From: Tetranychus cinnabarinus
Taxonomy: Eukaryota > Arthropoda > Arachnida > Trombidiformes > Tetranychidae
Assembly (NCBI GenBank): GCA_022266195.1
Contig: WHVY01000002.1
Coordinates: 1,317,001-1,381,000, forward strand
DNA: 64,000 nucleotides
Direction: 5' to 3'
Shown: piece after piece, positions 10,483 through 21,308 of the stretch
How positions within the stretch are numbered: position 1 is the stretch's first letter
Layout of the letters: each line of letters starts with the position of its first letter
Translations under genes and position numbers: made by a program
Notes under the pieces: generated by a model
The model's database searches: none
The model's input: only the letters and a program-made list of their open reading frames with translations
Told to the model about the DNA's origin: nothing

Positions 10483-13221
10483 TCTTTAGGTTAAGAGTAA
10501 ACACTTCAATATCAAGTCTACTTGAGTATAAATGGGAAAAAGAAAAGAGAATGAAATCGAATAAAGAAGGACAGAGTTAAGAATTAGATGATGATCATCT
10601 TCATCATGATGACAGGAGAGAAGGGTAAAAGTGAGAAAAGAAAAAAATTGTTGCCTGAAAAAAAGCATGAGAAGAATCGAGTAAAAAGATTGATGTGGAA
10701 AGGTTATTCATTGAAAGGTGACTTCACTATTTTTGATGATTGCTTGAGAAGCAGATATCAATTTGAACTGATGGATAACAAGAAACGCATAGATGAATAG
10801 TTGAAGTCGATCGTTGATTGAGAAGAGAGAGACAGGAATGAGGATGGGAATCGGGTGTAAAAGGGTGTGATATTGAATCGGAAATTTCATCTCAAGTGAC
10901 TCCGGAATAAGAAATGACTTTCTTCCGTTTCTTTACCAATTTATCCTTCCTTTAATCACACCGATCACTTTGATTATATTACTGTGATAATGATGAGATC
11001 GATATTGACGAAACTTGCAATAGATGGCAAATCAGATAGCATGAGATTCAAGCTCATTAACAGCAAAAAACAAGGTTAATCAATATTCAGCTTAAGACGT
11101 TGGCTCAATCAATAAGGAGTTAGTTGTATGGTCGTCAGTGTTGAGTGTTAGATCAATTAGTAATTATGGTTCAACACTGAATGAAAATATTGTTGAGATA
11201 ATCAAGCACTTGATTCCAACTTGCAAACCGAAGAGAGTTACGTTCTCAATCCAAGTTTACAAAGGTTTCAACTTGAGCTACAGTTGAATCTTTTAAACTC
11301 ATAAACGATTGAAAATCAAAAAGCAATGATCTTTGTCATTGCAATGATAATTTGCATGAAACTTAAAGTCAACCAAATGAGTTAGTTCTATGCAAAGTTT
11401 ATACTAGAGCATTTTGCAGAGTTTTCTTTCATTGTTTCCAAACATTTAGAATGATCAACCATTTCTATCGGTGAAATTAAGTTCCATCTTTTCAGGTGTT
11501 GTTACCATTGCTTGAAGCCTAAGCTTTAACCAGAAATCGAAGTAACCTCTTGTGCAGAAACAGGATTTCCTAAGATAAGTCCATTCCTTGGTTGATCAGC
11601 AAAAGTTACATAAGAAGCATAAAGTTAATGGTAAAATATGAATTCATATTGCACAAAAGGCGATCGAAGTTTCAATTTAGAACTCGATTTCTTTTAAACT
11701 GCAGATCATAGAAACTTTTTATTCGCATAAATAGACTTAGTTTTCATTTCACAACTCTTAACTCGAAAGAAAGTTTTTGTAATCATCTCTTATTCAAATG
11801 TATCTTTTCGAAAACGATTAACTCTAACATTGTAAAAATCGAAATAAAATCAATATTTTCTTTCAAAAATGTCTTTTCTTCATTTTCATATTTTCATTAG
11901 CGAGCCTCACAAGACTTTTTGACTTGCTCCGTATCCAGTGCAAACTATCAACTTTAAAAACTACAAATCAGTAGATAATTCAACTATTGAATAGTTTGAG
12001 CAGAAAAAATTAAACAGAATACATTGGAATTTCCGCAATATTGAGAAACGAATCATCATTTTCATGAATGTTTGCACAAATAGAATGGCCAGATTAAATT
12101 GGACAATTGAATGTTGATTCCATTCCTTTTTTTGGCCGACAAACCAGTGGAAAGAAAAGGTTGCAATGATTACCTTTTATTAATTTGAGAATTGACACCA
12201 AATTCATTGGCAAATATTATCCACGATTAACTTTGCGCCCAAATATTTGTTCATCAATTGATTGTAATTAATTTGCCATTCTTCAGGGTTCACAACTTGT
12301 ATTTACTTTCATCAACTGAGTAACAGAGTAGAGAGTATAAAAATATTGATTACTCGTTGATTCATGGTGAACCCTGAAAAGGCTCTCAACTGCCTTTTTG
12401 CTCAGTCAAATTCATGCGAATGAACAATTAAATTCTCAATTCTCCATTCCATTTTGCGCACAATTAATTAATTTTGCATTTGCTTCATTTGATAAACAAT
12501 TGGCTGATGAGCAGGGAATGAAGAAAATGATAGAAGAAGAAAAAGGAAAAAGAAAAGCCAAAAAAAAGAGTTTCTTGGTTGAGAGCAACTTTGAACATCC
12601 ATTCATCCCAACAAGTAATTACATGTTATTAACATTTACAATCAATTTTTACTCTCAATAGTTAATCATCAATAAAGAACCATTAAAATTCATCTTTGAT
12701 TTAACAAAATTTCCATAAACAATCGACAATAAAAATGCAATTGAACCCAAAAAACCTTTTAAATAATGATTAATTGAGAATCGAAATGGTAAATCAATTG
12801 CAATTTCAAGCATTTTCCTTCATTCGCCCAACTTTTATTGAAAGCAAAAAGTTAACAAATTGAATTGAATTAGATAACAATATTTTTAATGTTCAACAAT
12901 GCTTTTTGATATTTAATTAACAGAAGTTTTTACAATTTATTTTGCAAACTGATTTTTCTTCTTTACAATCGACCATGATTTCCGATTCAAAAGGGAAAGA
13001 GATTTAAAGGAGAAAAGAAAATTGTTGAAAATCTGATCAACTGATGATTTAATTTAGCAAGTTTAATTAAAGCATTTTCAGGTTTCATCTCTTTGTCCCT
13101 TGGATTGCTTGTTAACTGGGAGTGAAGAGTCGCTTATGCTGTGAAGGTGAAAACTCGTCAAACAAGAAGATAATTTTTGTTTTAACAATTGAACAATTTG
13201 AAAGGAAAGACAATTTGATAA
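10483..13221. other. intergenic between peptide gene and octopamine receptor
   Basis: No supportable gene. A TATAAAAA word at 12336 and a 60-87-codon frame after it have no recognisable product. One dispersed CTGGGAGTGAAG word is at 13116. The last part belongs to the 3' flank of the receptor gene. Confidence 0.5.
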
Positions 13222-13227
13222 TTTATT
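13222..13227 (-). terminator. candidate polyadenylation signal AATAAA of the receptor gene
   Basis: Minus-strand AATAAA about 85 bp past the receptor stop codon, within AATTAATAAATTATC. It is the first canonical signal downstream of the stop, but such hexamers are common in sequence this AT-rich. Confidence 0.4.
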
Positions 13228-13311
13228 AATTGTAAAAGTTTGTAATGGTTCAAAGAGAAAGGAAAAGTTTTTTTGATTGGCTTTTTGTACTTTCCTTTAA
13301 ATTGATCAACT

Positions 13312-16300
13312 TTACCTAAAAAGTATTTTGCGAAAAGCTTTGCGAAAATCTCGATTAAAAACTGTATAAATGATTGGATTGATAGCTGAATTACAGTAGC
13401 CCAGCCAGTAACCAAAGGTTAAACCTGACGTTATTTGGCAACTTTTGCATAAACCTGAGGTAAGATACATAACAAAAAAGGGTAACCAGGCAAGTATAAA
13501 GGAACCCATGATGAGTCCCAGTATAAGGGTTGCTCTCCGTTCCCTGGCTTTAGCTATTTTACGCTTGTGCCTTTCAGCATCGGACGGTGTATGATGACGC
13601 CTGGTCACTGGTGGAGTTTGATATTGAACTTTACCCTTTCCCTTGGTTGACTTTTTATCAATGGATGAACTTGCACTGGTACCCTTGATGGATGAACATT
13701 CAGGTTGTTCACCCGAATCGTTGCACAAATCAGAGTCATCGTAGTCGGCTATGGACATGGTTGATCCATAGGGAGATCGAGTCAAGCCTCCGGTTACACT
13801 GCCACTTAGGCTGCCTCCAGAGCCGGGTATCAAGCCACAGGTTAACCGTGACCCAGCACCAAGTCCCGGACCAAAGCCACTCATTGAGGCTGATGACGGT
13901 GAAAGAAATGATTTTGATTCTAAGGCAAAGTTTCCACTAGTCTTGGATATTGGTGATTCAATTGCATCCGAATCATCGTCTGTAGCTATTAATCGAGTTT
14001 CACTGACAATTCCAGTCGACTGGTGGTACTGATGGTGACTCGAATTGCATGGATTGGTTGGTGAATTATTGACACTTGATAATCCATTTGAACGTAAAAT
14101 GGAAGTTGGGAAAATTTGGTTCCCTGTAACACACTCGACGCAACTGTTTGAGTTTGCAATGGCATAAGTTGCACTATTGGACTGAGATCGACTATAATTG
14201 TGTATCGAATCGTCAATTTCAATTCGCAACTTGGGACACTTTCTCTCTGAAAGTGAATTGGAACAATTAGTCAGAGCAATTGGTTTACTTGTACCCATCT
14301 GTTTACACGCACCATTATCACACAAATTGACGGCCAACATGACTCCAGTCGAAGTTGAATCACAATTTGATTCTTTAAACGAACAATTTTTAACATTATT
14401 TTTCACTGTCACACTTTGACTTCGATTATTGGACGCTGAATGATTAGACTGATTACTATTGTCATTAGCGTTGTTGTCACTTGTGCTGTTGGCACTTTCA
14501 ATGATTATCTGTGGCGGTGAACAGTTGACCGAGGTAGGCGATGAACACTCACGCTGATGCAAACTACCAATTTCACAGCATTTATTATCTTCGCCATAAA
14601 CAGTGTCTCGAGGAGAAAAGGTAACCTTTGGTGTGTTGAGTATAGTCGGTGTTGTACAAGGAGTCAGCGAAGTGTCTTCACAATTTTTTCGACTCTTTAA
14701 TCGTTCACAGTTGACACAAATGCTATTGCTACTTTTGTTATCACAGTTAACATCTTTACATTCAACGGCAATTTTATCCTCAATGGAGAGCACTTTACCC
14801 TTCATTGACTCACTAGTTTCAATGTTGTCATCAGTCTCTTCACGAGCCTCGGGTGGACTTGGGTTGCTCATTGAGGTGCAAGTGGTTGTTGTAGTTGACT
14901 TGTCTTTGGTCAGGTCATTGGTAACCTCTGAACTAACTAGAAGTTTACGCTTCTTGACGTGTTTCCTTGCCCTTGATCGAGCAGCCACAAATATCTTGGC
15001 ATACACAAAGACCATCACAATAGCCGGCACATAAAAGGAGCCCATCGAAGAGTACACAACATATCCCGTGTCTTTGGAAAGTTCACATTCTCCCGGTTCA
15101 ATGGACTCGTTTTTCCAGCCGACAAGCGGTGGAAGGGAAACTAGAGCAGAAAATATCCAAACAAAGCAAATCATGAAAATGGCACGTGAAGGAGTTCGCT
15201 TTTTAAGATACTTTACTGCCTGTGTTACCGACCAATAACGGTCAAGTGAAATGAGACACAGGTTGTTGATGGAGGCTGTACACAGTAAAACATCTAATGC
15301 ATGATGAATATCACACCAAATGGCACCAAATATCCAATAGCCCATTAGCTCATAGGCAAGACTGAAAGGCATTATAACAAGACCTAAAAGTAAATCGGAA
15401 ACTGCTAATGAAGCAATGAACCAATTTTGAACTGTTTTCAACGATTTCTCAGTTGTTATGGCAATACAGACTAGCAGGTTACCAACGACGATAACGATCA
15501 TAATAATGGTTATGAAAAAGGCTAACAAAATGATAGCCAGTTGAGTGTAACCCGATTTAGGGTAAGGAATTGATTCCCAGAATGATATTAGATTATCCAA
15601 GTTACTGTTGCTCGGAGTGAATGAATTATTGCCATTGTTGTTCCCATTGTTGAAGGTTAATGAGAAGAGGGTTGAGGTTGAGGTTGTCGGTGAAAATAGA
15701 CTGGAATCAATCCAGTTGCCTAGACTGATGTTGGAATTGTTGTAAGGGAAGAAGGATGTTACTGATGAGACTGGCGATGAAGGTGAGGCTGGTGATGATA
15801 GGCTTTCATTCAAGTTGATTAGTTCACCTGATGGAATTGCATTGTACGATGGGATTGACAGGGAAGAGAGTAGAGATAAAGGTGAGGCGATTGGTAGAAC
15901 GGAGGCAATTGAATCACTTTGAATGTTGTCTGAATCATTGATCGATAATGATTCATGGAAAGGGCTACTTGTTGAGGTTGAATTGGTTGAATCATTCCAG
16001 GATTGGCTGATTGGATTAGTCAACGTTCTGTAAAAGTTAACCAAAGTTGAATTTAAGCTATCGAGATGAGTGTAATTAACAATTGATGATGAGGATGATG
16101 TCGATTTTGATGATAAATAAATTGATTTTGAGGCTTCTGTGGTTGTTGTCGTAAAAACGTTTGACAAGGCTTGTGGTGATATAAGGGAAGATGAAATGGA
16201 AGAGTGTGATGATGATGGAGAAGGAGAAGGCGGAGGTTGAGAAGAGTGGGAAGTGGATGATGACGAGAATGGAGACAATGTTATGGTTGATAGAGTTGAT

Positions 16301-16572
16301 AAAAGAGTCGCAGATGTATTGTGATCCAGGGACAAAGTTGACCTGATCATTGATTCAAGTGAACCTGGTGAGGGTTCACTGTTGTTACCGGCAAATGGTG
16401 AGGTTAAATTGTTTATCCAAATAGATTCCGATTCTCTTGATACACTTTCGACTGTAGGTGATGAGGGTGGTGAAGAGGCAGAAGGTGAACTGGATGTGAC
16501 CGAAGCTGGTAATGAAGTTGCATCAAGAATGATTCCATTGGTCAGGCTCATAACACTGATCATACCGTACAT
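13312..16572 (-). CDS. Octalpha2R: alpha2-adrenergic-like octopamine receptor (class A GPCR)
   Basis: Plasma-membrane biogenic-amine receptor; family members bind octopamine and couple to inhibitory G proteins. One exon, 1086 residues. Visible landmarks: TM1 about 345-367 with GN365; TM2 with D393; AYELMGYW; Cys420 (pairs with Cys496 in loop 2); amine-binding Asp427; DRYWSVTQ at 444; TM5 serines 508, 509, 512 and Pro516; AWLPFF at 1028-1033 in TM6; WLGYCNSAINPIIY in TM7 (NP at 1065-1066); NRDFRKAFRKIL helix 8. The ELMGYW, SLDRYWSVTQAVKYLKKRTPSR and YSSMGSF stretches fit the alpha2-like octopamine class better than tyramine, dopamine or 5-HT receptors. Unusual points are the roughly 340-residue Ser/Thr/Pro-rich N-terminus with many N-X-S/T sites, the roughly 480-residue Ser/Asn-rich third loop with a Gly-rich stretch near 895-930, Ala instead of Cys before the TM6 Trp, and almost no C-tail. 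An acceptor lies 3 nt before the ATG, so the 5' leader is spliced and the true start could differ. Confidence 0.92.
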   Translation of the reverse strand: MYGMISVMSLTNGIILDATSLPASVTSSSPSASSPPSSPTVESVSRESESIWINNLTSPFAGNNSEPSPGSLESMIRSTLSLDHNTSATLLSTLSTITLSPFSSSSTSHSSQPPPSPSPSSSHSSISSSLISPQALSNVFTTTTTEASKSIYLSSKSTSSSSSIVNYTHLDSLNSTLVNFYRTLTNPISQSWNDSTNSTSTSSPFHESLSINDSDNIQSDSIASVLPIASPLSLLSSLSIPSYNAIPSGELINLNESLSSPASPSSPVSSVTSFFPYNNSNISLGNWIDSSLFSPTTSTSTLFSLTFNNGNNNGNNSFTPSNSNLDNLISFWESIPYPKSGYTQLAIILLAFFITIIMIVIVVGNLLVCIAITTEKSLKTVQNWFIASLAVSDLLLGLVIMPFSLAYELMGYWIFGAIWCDIHHALDVLLCTASINNLCLISLDRYWSVTQAVKYLKKRTPSRAIFMICFVWIFSALVSLPPLVGWKNESIEPGECELSKDTGYVVYSSMGSFYVPAIVMVFVYAKIFVAARSRARKHVKKRKLLVSSEVTNDLTKDKSTTTTTCTSMSNPSPPEAREETDDNIETSESMKGKVLSIEDKIAVECKDVNCDNKSSNSICVNCERLKSRKNCEDTSLTPCTTPTILNTPKVTFSPRDTVYGEDNKCCEIGSLHQRECSSPTSVNCSPPQIIIESANSTSDNNANDNSNQSNHSASNNRSQSVTVKNNVKNCSFKESNCDSTSTGVMLAVNLCDNGACKQMGTSKPIALTNCSNSLSERKCPKLRIEIDDSIHNYSRSQSNSATYAIANSNSCVECVTGNQIFPTSILRSNGLSSVNNSPTNPCNSSHHQYHQSTGIVSETRLIATDDDSDAIESPISKTSGNFALESKSFLSPSSASMSGFGPGLGAGSRLTCGLIPGSGGSLSGSVTGGLTRSPYGSTMSIADYDDSDLCNDSGEQPECSSIKGTSASSSIDKKSTKGKGKVQYQTPPVTRRHHTPSDAERHKRKIAKARERRATLILGLIMGSFILAWLPFFVMYLTSGLCKSCQITSGLTFGYWLGYCNSAINPIIYTVFNRDFRKAFRKILFR

Positions 16573-16575
16573 TAA

Positions 16576-16592
16576 CTAAGAGTGAAAAAAGA
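16576..16592 (-). other. splice acceptor directly upstream of the receptor ATG
   Basis: On the minus strand the sequence reads TCTTTTTTCACTCTTAG followed by TTAATG. This is a strong pyrimidine tract and AG three bases before the start codon, with an in-frame TAG overlapping the acceptor. The receptor mRNA therefore most likely begins with one or more exons further right (coordinates above 16.6 kb). Confidence 0.6.
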
Positions 16593-17523
16593 TAGAACAT
16601 TAGTTACAAGGTTGATTCAATGAATTTCGCATTCTATCTGAATAAACATTTGGAATTTTGCAGATTTTTGAATCTGGAAAAGATTGAAAAGGAAAATAGC
16701 GCTTCATAATTTTACATGATTGCAAATGTAAAATGATTGGAAAAATGTTGAGCAAATGAATTGCTTCAAATATTTCATTTGAAAGTTTGTTGCAACTCTA
16801 ATTGCAAAATCGATAACCTCTAAACTCGATCTTCAAAGTCAACATTCAAGTGATATTGATCGTTGCACAGTTGGAGTAAAAACTGTTAATAAAATGATGA
16901 TTAAAATTAGCACGGCCAATTAATTCGATGCTCGTAAAAGTGCCTTTCCGTAAGTTAACAAGAAATACTGATTCTATAAGAAAACTAACAATTCAATGAA
17001 AAATTCATTTGCATTCATTCATAATTGAAACTTGGATCGAACTGTAAACCGAAATCTATTCAGAGCGGTAACGTTTGACTCTTATTTCAACGATTAAGTT
17101 CATTATCTTAAGTTACTTTGTCATTAACGCCATCGCTCAGACTTTAGTTTAATTTTATTTGTACTTGTGTGAGGCTTGACCTGCATTCGTTTTGATCTCA
17201 TAGAATGGGATTTAGCTAGAAAAAAGTTGCTAAACTTTTGTTCGCACAGAACTTTGACGAAAAAGATTGTCTTTTCAATTTTCTTTCACACTAATATTTC
17301 TTTTTCAACTTTTATTCAGGTGGTTATTCTTTAGCATGCAAATGATTTTCTTGGTGTACAATTACTTGTGTAAGAAGAGACGTTGGTCCAGATAAAAGGT
17401 AACTTTCAATATTCTGTCCAAGGTAACGAATAAATGATTATCGATCGGCGTTGATTTACTTGGTCAACATTTTATTTTTGCTCCTTTTCCTGCTTATTTT
17501 GTTGCGTTCTGTTCACCAGCAAG
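16593..17523. other. probable 5' intron or upstream region of the receptor gene
   Basis: No certain gene. On the plus strand 17320-17398 lies between an acceptor (TTCAACTTTTATTCAG) and an AAAAG|GTAAC donor. It has an open frame ending WLFFSMQMIFLVYNYLCKKR plus RWSR and a stop, which looks like a membrane helix with a positive stop-transfer end. It is too short to identify. Confidence 0.35.
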
Positions 17524-17540
17524 TATAAAAAAAGTATAAA
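17524..17540 (+). promoter_or_regulatory. candidate TATA words
   Basis: TATAAAA at 17524 and TATAAA at 17535 lie about 170-180 bp upstream of the ATG of the candidate small ORF at 17706. No initiator was recognised at the expected distance. Confidence 0.25.
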
Positions 17541-17705
17541 CCAAAAGAAAAAGAGAAAAAAGAGAAAAAAATAAATGTAACGAAACAAGAATTATCCATC
17601 ATAATATCAGTTTCTACTATTGGGCACAACTGGGAGTTGCTTTTTTTTCATCCAACTTATTATTATTACTTTTACCTCTTCGATTATTATCCAACTACTA
17701 TCCAA

Positions 17706-17982
17706 ATGATAAGTTTTAATGTCTCCAAGGTAACTCAGATTTTACTCTTTATTTTGCTGTTTCTCCTTTGATTCTTGCTCTTCCCTGTTTGAGAGATTTT
17801 TTTCTCTTCTTTTTCCCAATTTTGCTTATTTCCAGCAACAACGATTCAGTCCTTTTTGCCAGCCAAATATGTTGACGTTCCCGATGATTATCACTGGACA
17901 AGTGTTCACAGGTTTTCCAGAAATCAATTCAATCGATGCAACATTTTTCAACCTTCATCAGGAGCTTATTCAATCTGTTTGA
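17706..17982 (+). CDS. candidate two-exon small ORF, unknown
   Basis: Exon 1 is 17706-17729 (ATG, 8 codons) and the intron 17730-17835 (106 nt; AAG|GTAACT donor; long pyrimidine tract ending TTATTTCCAG). Exon 2 is 17836-17982, ending TGA; the total is 56 residues. Exon 2 is markedly richer in G+C than its surroundings. A second frame of the same exon is also open for over 50 codons (it contains KYVDVPDDYHWTSVHRF) but lacks a start codon on exon 1, so the reading frame is uncertain. It could be a small gene, a leader exon or a fragment of a decayed gene. Product not recognised. Confidence 0.25.
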
Positions 17983-20900
17983 GTGGAAAAAGCTGCAGAT
18001 AAAGAGAAGCAAAGAAAACAAATTAACATGAATAAGGTGAATGAATCAACTGGGAATGATTAATAATGAAACTAATAATGTAATTATGAGAAGGAAAAGC
18101 ATGGAAAAGGGTGACTTCATTAGAATATAAATATTAGCACATTTATTAATTTTCAATGCAATAATGTAGAAACATTGTATTCTCTTCATGGAAATTCCAT
18201 TCAAACATTATCTTTGAATTTCCATGCAAATTCTGTCAACTTTTCTCTAGTTATTTTTATTCTCTCGACACTTTCATTTTAGATTGCCATGAAATTGTTG
18301 GTTCACTTGAAATGCAACGAAAATCATTATAAACAGGAAAAGTTGAGAAAAGTTCAACAGGTTCAGATAATGATTATTGAAGGAAGAATTTGTTAATAAT
18401 AAGATTCTTCTGTTGATAGAAAAATATAATTCCATTTCAGTTTATCTCTTCTTTCTGATTCTTCTCAACACTTTTTGGATTCCCTTCATTTGGAAAATGT
18501 TTTCATCTTTAATCAGGAAGTTATCAAAGTTTCGAAATTGAATTGAACTTTTGAATTATTCTTAATTAAGATGCAATTCTTATCAGTGTTCATTTTAAAA
18601 CATTATTAATGTTGATTTATTCAGTTCTGAATAATTGATTAGTTTATTATTTATAGCACAAGTTTTTTCTTCTTTTTTTGGAGAAAATTCTGTTGCTTTG
18701 GAAATTTGATTATCTCGAAGGAAATAATGCAAGAAAATCTATTTTCAGGTTGATTGTTGATGAAGAAAAATGGCCAACAGAACAATCAATTATGAATTTA
18801 AAGTGTGTAAATTTCAATATAATGTGATAACTTGGGGAATGGTTAGAGAAATGCTTTGAAATTTAATTGCAATTCATGTGGTTATTAAGAAATATCTGGG
18901 TTGAATTGATGAGCAAAAGTTTGCTTTTAAAGTTTGTTAAGAAGCGGATGAAATGAGTTGATAAACACAAGTGAATTGCAAGATAATTTATTCGTGTATT
19001 CAATCTTATTCAAAATATTGCCTAATTGCATAACTCAACAGATAACTTTAACTGAAAGTGTAAATGTCAAGGGAGTGTAAATGCCAAATTGAAAAATGCT
19101 AAACTTTTATCATTCCTTAAAATATAGATTAACGTCGGAATTAGGTTCACCAATGAAATGGCCAAACTTTACAGCAAAATTAAGTTTTGAGTTTGCTCCC
19201 CAGTTAATGATAGTTGCCAATCTAAAGTGGAAAGTATAAAAACTTGCAAATTTTTATATTTGTTCTGAAAGGGAATATCTCGACAATGAAACAAAAATCG
19301 AATCAAATTTTTCGATGCTCGATAAACCATGAATCTGATTTTTTCCAAAGATTTTTTTCATCCTTCAAGCAAAAAAAGAATAAAACTTTTTTTGCTCTCA
19401 TGCAGCTAGTGACTAAAACTAAAACTCAAACTCATTCAGAACTTTCAGTCGCTCATGTATCCGAATATCTTTTTTTCAAATTCAAAAATTCCAGAAGAGG
19501 TCCGATCGATCAATCAAAATCAATCGATTCCGTTCAGAACTTTAGGTTGATTGAATAGTTATAACTAAAACTTCGTGTTTTCTACTCATTTATTGTTGAT
19601 ATCACAGAGAAAGGTCAACTATGATTCCATCACGAACCTTTTATTTACCGATAATGAGTTCGATTACTCCCATCCAGGTGTCTCTTCGAAGCTATCTTTC
19701 GATTGTGTGCTCAGTTCTCAACTTTTGTTCATTATTATTGCATATTTTTCAACACTTTTCTCCTTTTAACCCTGAATTTTGCCAAGTATATTAGTTTCCG
19801 TTCCGCATTAGTTACTTCTTTCTCACCTCCCTTCACTTTGACATTTCTTAAGGCTTTTCCTTCTGCAATATTGTCACTGAATTTACTTTACTTTTAGTTC
19901 TTTATATTATTCTATTTCAGTTGATCACATTTTTGCATCAATCTACTGAACAATGTCAACTTTATTTGACTTTTTTCTTCACTCATTTTTACATCTCTTT
20001 TCTCATATATTATATACCAATAAAGTTATGCTGCTATTCACGCCCTTTCTTAATTCACAGATGAAAAGTTTCTTTTCATTCATTTCATCCTTTTTTTCAT
20101 TTCATCAACTCAGCATTCCACCTTATCAGTCTATATTATGTTATTGCATCAACACAATATAAAAAATATATGAGTAGAAAAATATGAACTTCAATTATAT
20201 TCGTCGTTAAAAAAAGGGAAAAAAAGAACAAACTCTCATTTTCTTTCATCTTTTCTGCTTTTCAATTCCGACTTTGCTTGACTTGAGTTTTACTGTTGAA
20301 CTGATGCTGCACTTTTATACTCATTGAATTCACCACAATATCTATTCTTTGATTTACTCTGCCTACTGAATTAACTCTTTTTTATTCATACACAACCATG
20401 ATGATAATCTTTATCTTCTTTGCTCTTTTAATTTACCCCGATTTCCTCACAGCAAGACATTTTCACTCTGCAAAAACTCGAGTTAAATATTCAATCACAC
20501 TTAGATTGTAATTTCCTCTTTTTTTCATCTTCTCGTGTTGTCTTGCATCTGGAACCAGAAAAAGTTTGAGATAAACTGCGTTTCACTAGCGGATTATGCA
20601 AATAGTGGAATAAAAGTTTATTCATTCCCTAAGGAACTGAGAATAAATCAATATTGTACAGCAGATTGGCTTATATTGTTGACGAATTCAAGATTCCAGT
20701 TGGAGACAAAACTAATAATGATGGTAAAGGAAAAGAAATGAATAGCTATTTTTAATATCAATGGCAGGGAATGTTATATTGAAAGAAGAGATGCAAAATT
20801 GAAACATTTTATTATTAATAACGATATCAAGAGTTTTCTAGTTTCGATAAGGACAAAGTTTCTCTTTGACCAATACAAATAGAAGTTCAATATCGTAAAT

Positions 20901-20992
20901 TAATACTTTTCACTCAAGTCAGCTGAGAATGGGGTTGAGCTACGAGTTCAATATCAATAAGTTTTATCGAGATGAAATTGAACTGTAACTTT
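17983..20992. other. AT-rich intergenic, no gene
   Basis: Only chance frames without domains. The longest (19244-19558) starts at TTG and is Lys/Phe-rich. Pyrimidine-rich stretches around 19.9-20.5 kb produce spurious hydrophobic frames on the plus strand. Confidence 0.5.
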
Positions 20993-21308
20993 GCTGGGAG
21001 GGAGCTGGGAATGAATGCGAAGCCAGGCAAGAGTGAGCTTCCAATGTGCCTGAAGTGAAAGAGAAACGAGTTGATAGACTGAAATTTGACTGGGAGTGAA
21101 GGGGGAGCGAGCAGAAAACGTACTTGAGTGAGCTTGGAGTCAGTCGAGCAAACTGGGAGTTAGTTGCAAGAGGTACTGAAGTGAGCTGGGAGGGAAAGGG
21201 GAGCGAGCTGAGAATTGGCTGGGATTGAGTTGCAAGAGGTGTGAGCTTGGAATGAGCTGGGAGGGAAAGGGGAGCAAGTCGGGAGTTGGCTGGGAGTGAG
21301 CTGATATT
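20993..21308 (+). repeat. degenerate minisatellite of GAGCTGGGAGTGAG-type units
   Basis: Tandem but irregular repetition of GAGCTGGGAG, GGGAAAGGGGAGCGAGCTG and TGAGTTGCAAGAGG words, much richer in G than its surroundings. A 130-codon minus-strand frame through it (Ser/Leu/Pro repeats) is a by-product of the repeat. It is a condensed array of the word that is scattered elsewhere in the window. Confidence 0.85.

Noticed and set aside
12336..12661. TATAAAAA followed by an 87-codon frame as a small gene
   Set aside because: The TCAGTC initiator lies too far from the TATA word, and the frame's only upstream start is non-ATG; product has no recognisable features.
13692..13940. Open frames on the opposite strand of the receptor (also 14198-14419, 14603-15034, 16382-16579)
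   Set aside because: They are antisense shadows of the receptor exon, with no domains and no promoter.
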